Origin: Tritrichomonas musculus
Taxonomy: Eukaryota; Parabasalia; Tritrichomonadida; Tritrichomonadidae
DNA length: 64,000 nt
Reading direction: 5' to 3'
NCBI GenBank assembly: GCA_039105265.1
Contig: JAPFFF010000007.1
Coordinates: 1,054,001-1,118,000, forward strand
Positions 61,921 through 64,000 of this stretch are shown piece after piece. The notes beneath the pieces are model-generated. The model made no database searches. It was not told where the DNA came from and saw nothing but the letters and a program-made list of their open reading frames with translations. The first letter of the stretch is position 1, and the number at the start of each line of letters is the position of its first letter. A program made the position numbers and the translations under genes.

Positions 61921-62846
61921 ATAAATTTTTACAATTAATTAGGTTTGTTAAGTCTCGATTTTCGATATCGATAATTGATCCCTTTTTCTGATATCAATAT
62001 CAAATCAAAAATTTATTCTCTGATATCAATAATGAATAAAAATAAAAGATCGATTATCATAATTGAAAATTTTTTAACGTATTAAAATTTTGTAAACTTT
62101 TTTAACTGATTACTCCACATATCCGTTAAAAAATTTAATAAAAGCTTATTCTTTTACATAATAAGTTAGAATATATTTATTTTATTCCATTATAATACTA
62201 TTTTTAATGGTTTTTTCAGGTATTAGTTTCGATTAATCAAGATTCGATATCAAAAGCATATTTTTTTTGTATCACATTTCATACTTGATAATCGAATTCA
62301 TCAATTAAAAGTTCCAGTCGATAGCATTTTTTTATCGATTATCTGAGTTAAAAAAAGTGCCAAACCTGATAATTGATATCAGAATAACAAGCCTACAATT
62401 AATATTATTATATAAAATTATTTAACATAATTATTGAAGTAAATAATGAAGAAAGAATGTGATAAAGTTATAGAATTTTCAATCTTATTTTGAATTAAAG
62501 GGTAATTTTTTTCTGTTTAAACGTAAATAATAATTCAAAAAATTGAAAGATTAAAAAATATATAAAATAAATTTCTAATTAATTACATCTATTTTTTAAT
62601 TTTGATAACATTTTTATATTTTTATAAATATATGCTAAATGTAATTTTATTTTATCAAATAAATAATATAAAAATAAATTAAAATAATCTAGATATTGAC
62701 ATAATATTATTTTCTATTCAATTTTTTTAAATTTAAAATAAAAATATCTTTATGAATAAATAAAATTATTTAAAATCGATGCATACTTTTTATTCTATGA
62801 TCTATATTAATAAATGCAAAATTTATACAGTAATTAATCACAAATT

Positions 62847-62912
62847 GAATGACGACATAGATTTTGAAATTCCTATATAAAAGCGATGCATTTAAAAATC
62901 TATGTAGTCGTT
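62847..62912. repeat. Imperfect hairpin inside the Kolobok-like element
   Basis: GAATGACGACATAGATTTT at 62847 and AAAATCTATGTAGTCGTTC at 62894 are inverted repeats with two mismatches around 28 bases that include TATATAAAAG. ACAAATTGAA and TTCAATTTGT extend the symmetry outward with a gap. It may be a nested small element or a structured RNA. Confidence 0.35.
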
Positions 62913-64000
62913 CATTTTTTGAAATTTTTTCAATTTGTATTTTTTAATTTACATTATGAATGCGTGTTTAAAAAAATATGCATGCGATTAGAAAAATATC
63001 TGATATTTAACGTTTTTTCTAATTGAATAAAAGATCATTGGCGAAAAATTTGAATATCTCAAAATATCATGAAAATTTTAATAAAATATTTGCACATTCA
63101 TTTAATTTATATCGTACTATACTATATTACGTTTTGCTATTCAAAAATAAAAAAAAATAGTAATGAGATATATTGTTAATATCATCTCTATAAAAGTCAT
63201 TTTGAACATGATTTAATTATAACAGCTGGTCAATTATCATTACAAATATATGCGTAAAACTTTCTAAAACAAAGCACATATCGAGATATTGAAAATGGAC
63301 TACACCCTTAAACAAATTTTTAAGAATTATCAGTCAAATGCAATCTGATAAAAGAGAGAGTAAATTGATCGATGGAGAAAAATATGAAAAAGAAATAGAA
63401 AAAATTCATTGTCGTCAAAATTCATTTGGTGTTATAGGGGAAAAAAATGAAAATAATGATTCAGATATTCTCAATGAAAATGACGAATTAGATACATTAA
63501 ACGGAAAATTTCCTCCTCAAATAATTGCAAAAGCAATTTTAAGTAAGTCTGGATTTGATTATTCATTTTTAAGTTATATTTCTGATGATGATGCAATTGA
63601 AAACTTGATCGTTTTTTCTTTTTTGTCAAATATTGTTGACGATTTACCGCCAATAAGAAAGAAAAAAACAATTTCAAACCATTCAATTACACTTGGAGTT
63701 GGCCAGTGTACGTATGGCAAGCTCTAAAACACATCTTCTGCCAAGATAATGAAAGTCAAAGTACCAAAAAACCAAATTAAAAAAGAAATATTTGATAAAA
63801 TAATTAGCGAAAAATTTGGATTGGAAGAAGATAAGACAATCACAAAAAAACAATATTGGATGATAATTAAAGGAATTTTTAACAAATGCGATGCAAGACA
63901 GAAAATAAGATTAAATGCACCAACTCACAAAAGCACCAAAGAAGATTTCATTAAATAGTTTGTAAACCATATCGCTCAAATAATTACACTTATACCCGAA

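Larger units (their letters stand above)
60037..63307 (+). mobile_element. Kolobok-like DNA transposon, 3.27 kb, nested, TTAA target duplication
   Basis: The left end, TTAA then GGGTGTAGTCCAATTTTCAA (TTAA at 60033-60036), is matched by the right end TTGAAAATGGACTACACCC then TTAA (63308-63311). TTAA duplication and 5'-GGG ends fit the Kolobok superfamily; piggyBac also uses TTAA but begins with CCC. A transposase-like gene at 60605-61920 lies inside. The 1.4 kb after it is AT-rich, with clustered GATATC/TATCGATA words at about 61960-62390 and a hairpin near 62847-62912. The element sits in the decayed gene described for 58686-63958. Confidence 0.75.
58686..63958 (+). pseudogene. Decayed DDE-transposase-like gene, split by a nested element
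   Basis: Coding pieces lie at 58686-59377, 59470-59990 and 63312-63958. The first has PDIRIDEKSIFCGLIL, FQIFLQLNADKIIRSGFIFQ and the DGD-type motif ILSYSFDGDNKYSV. Similar motifs occur in a large trichomonad repeat family that I regard as transposase-related. The gene is broken by several frame changes and stops. It is also interrupted by the Kolobok-like element at a TTAA: taking the element and one TTAA away joins FVHTL to NKFLRIIS without a gap. The remaining parts after 63312 include CRQNSFGVIGE and a Lys-rich tail ending at 63958. The TTAA/GGGTGAAGTCC end at 56860 may be its left boundary. Superfamily is uncertain. Confidence 0.6.

Noticed and set aside
60037-63307. piggyBac element
   Set aside because: TTAA fits, but the ends begin GGG rather than CCC and the transposase motifs are not those of piggyBac.

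Overview
The window is nuclear DNA of a protist, most likely a trichomonad (Parabasalia) close to Tritrichomonas. That placement is an inference. The DNA is very AT-rich, nearly every conserved gene is one uninterrupted reading frame, intergenic gaps are short, and TCAYT-type motifs like the trichomonad initiator (Inr) lie a few bases before several start codons. Other clues are Asn-rich and Gln-rich tracts, an R2R3 Myb protein, ankyrin genes, and Mutator- and Kolobok-like DNA transposons. A CFAP52 orthologue shows that the organism builds motile flagella.

Layout. 1-900 is repeat-derived DNA. 1178-9300 holds UMP/CMP kinase, a SCAMP-like membrane protein, TFIIE-alpha, a receptor-like protein with a degenerate phosphodiesterase domain, a Myb protein and a UBAC2-like rhomboid/UBA protein. 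9512-15272 is a complete-looking 5.76-kb Mutator-like transposon with a 9-bp target duplication, an intact DDE transposase, arrays of a 120-bp repeat and a left arm multiplied in 885-bp units. 15345-32323 holds a Rab-like GTPase, a NAK-type pseudokinase, an ankyrin gene, an unknown basic protein, eIF2B-delta, an ankyrin-RING gene, CFAP52, a TFIIIC TPR subunit, a small membrane protein and ribosomal protein eL43. 32324-35388 is a 3-kb AT-rich stretch with one small transposon-like element, followed by tRNA-Ile(UAU). 35612-55791 holds a RAD51 paralogue, two long coiled-coil proteins, exportin-1, a TBC Rab-GAP, V-ATPase subunit C, a PFA-type phosphatase, an unknown N/Q-rich protein, CHMP6, a USP7-like deubiquitinase and a UIM-UBX protein. 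55792-64000 is a transposon graveyard: a decayed transposase-like gene is split by a 3.27-kb Kolobok-like element with TTAA target duplications, beside further inverted repeats.

The genes do not form one pathway. They are mostly housekeeping genes for transcription, translation, membrane traffic, ubiquitin handling, nuclear export and flagella. The least expected pattern is in the two ankyrin genes. At least seven short T-rich inserts all sit in the same loop of the ankyrin repeat, just before the helix that carries the TPLH motif. Removing any one of them restores a normal repeat and the reading frame. They lack the GT...AG ends of known trichomonad introns, so they are either unorthodox micro-introns or a specific form of gene decay.
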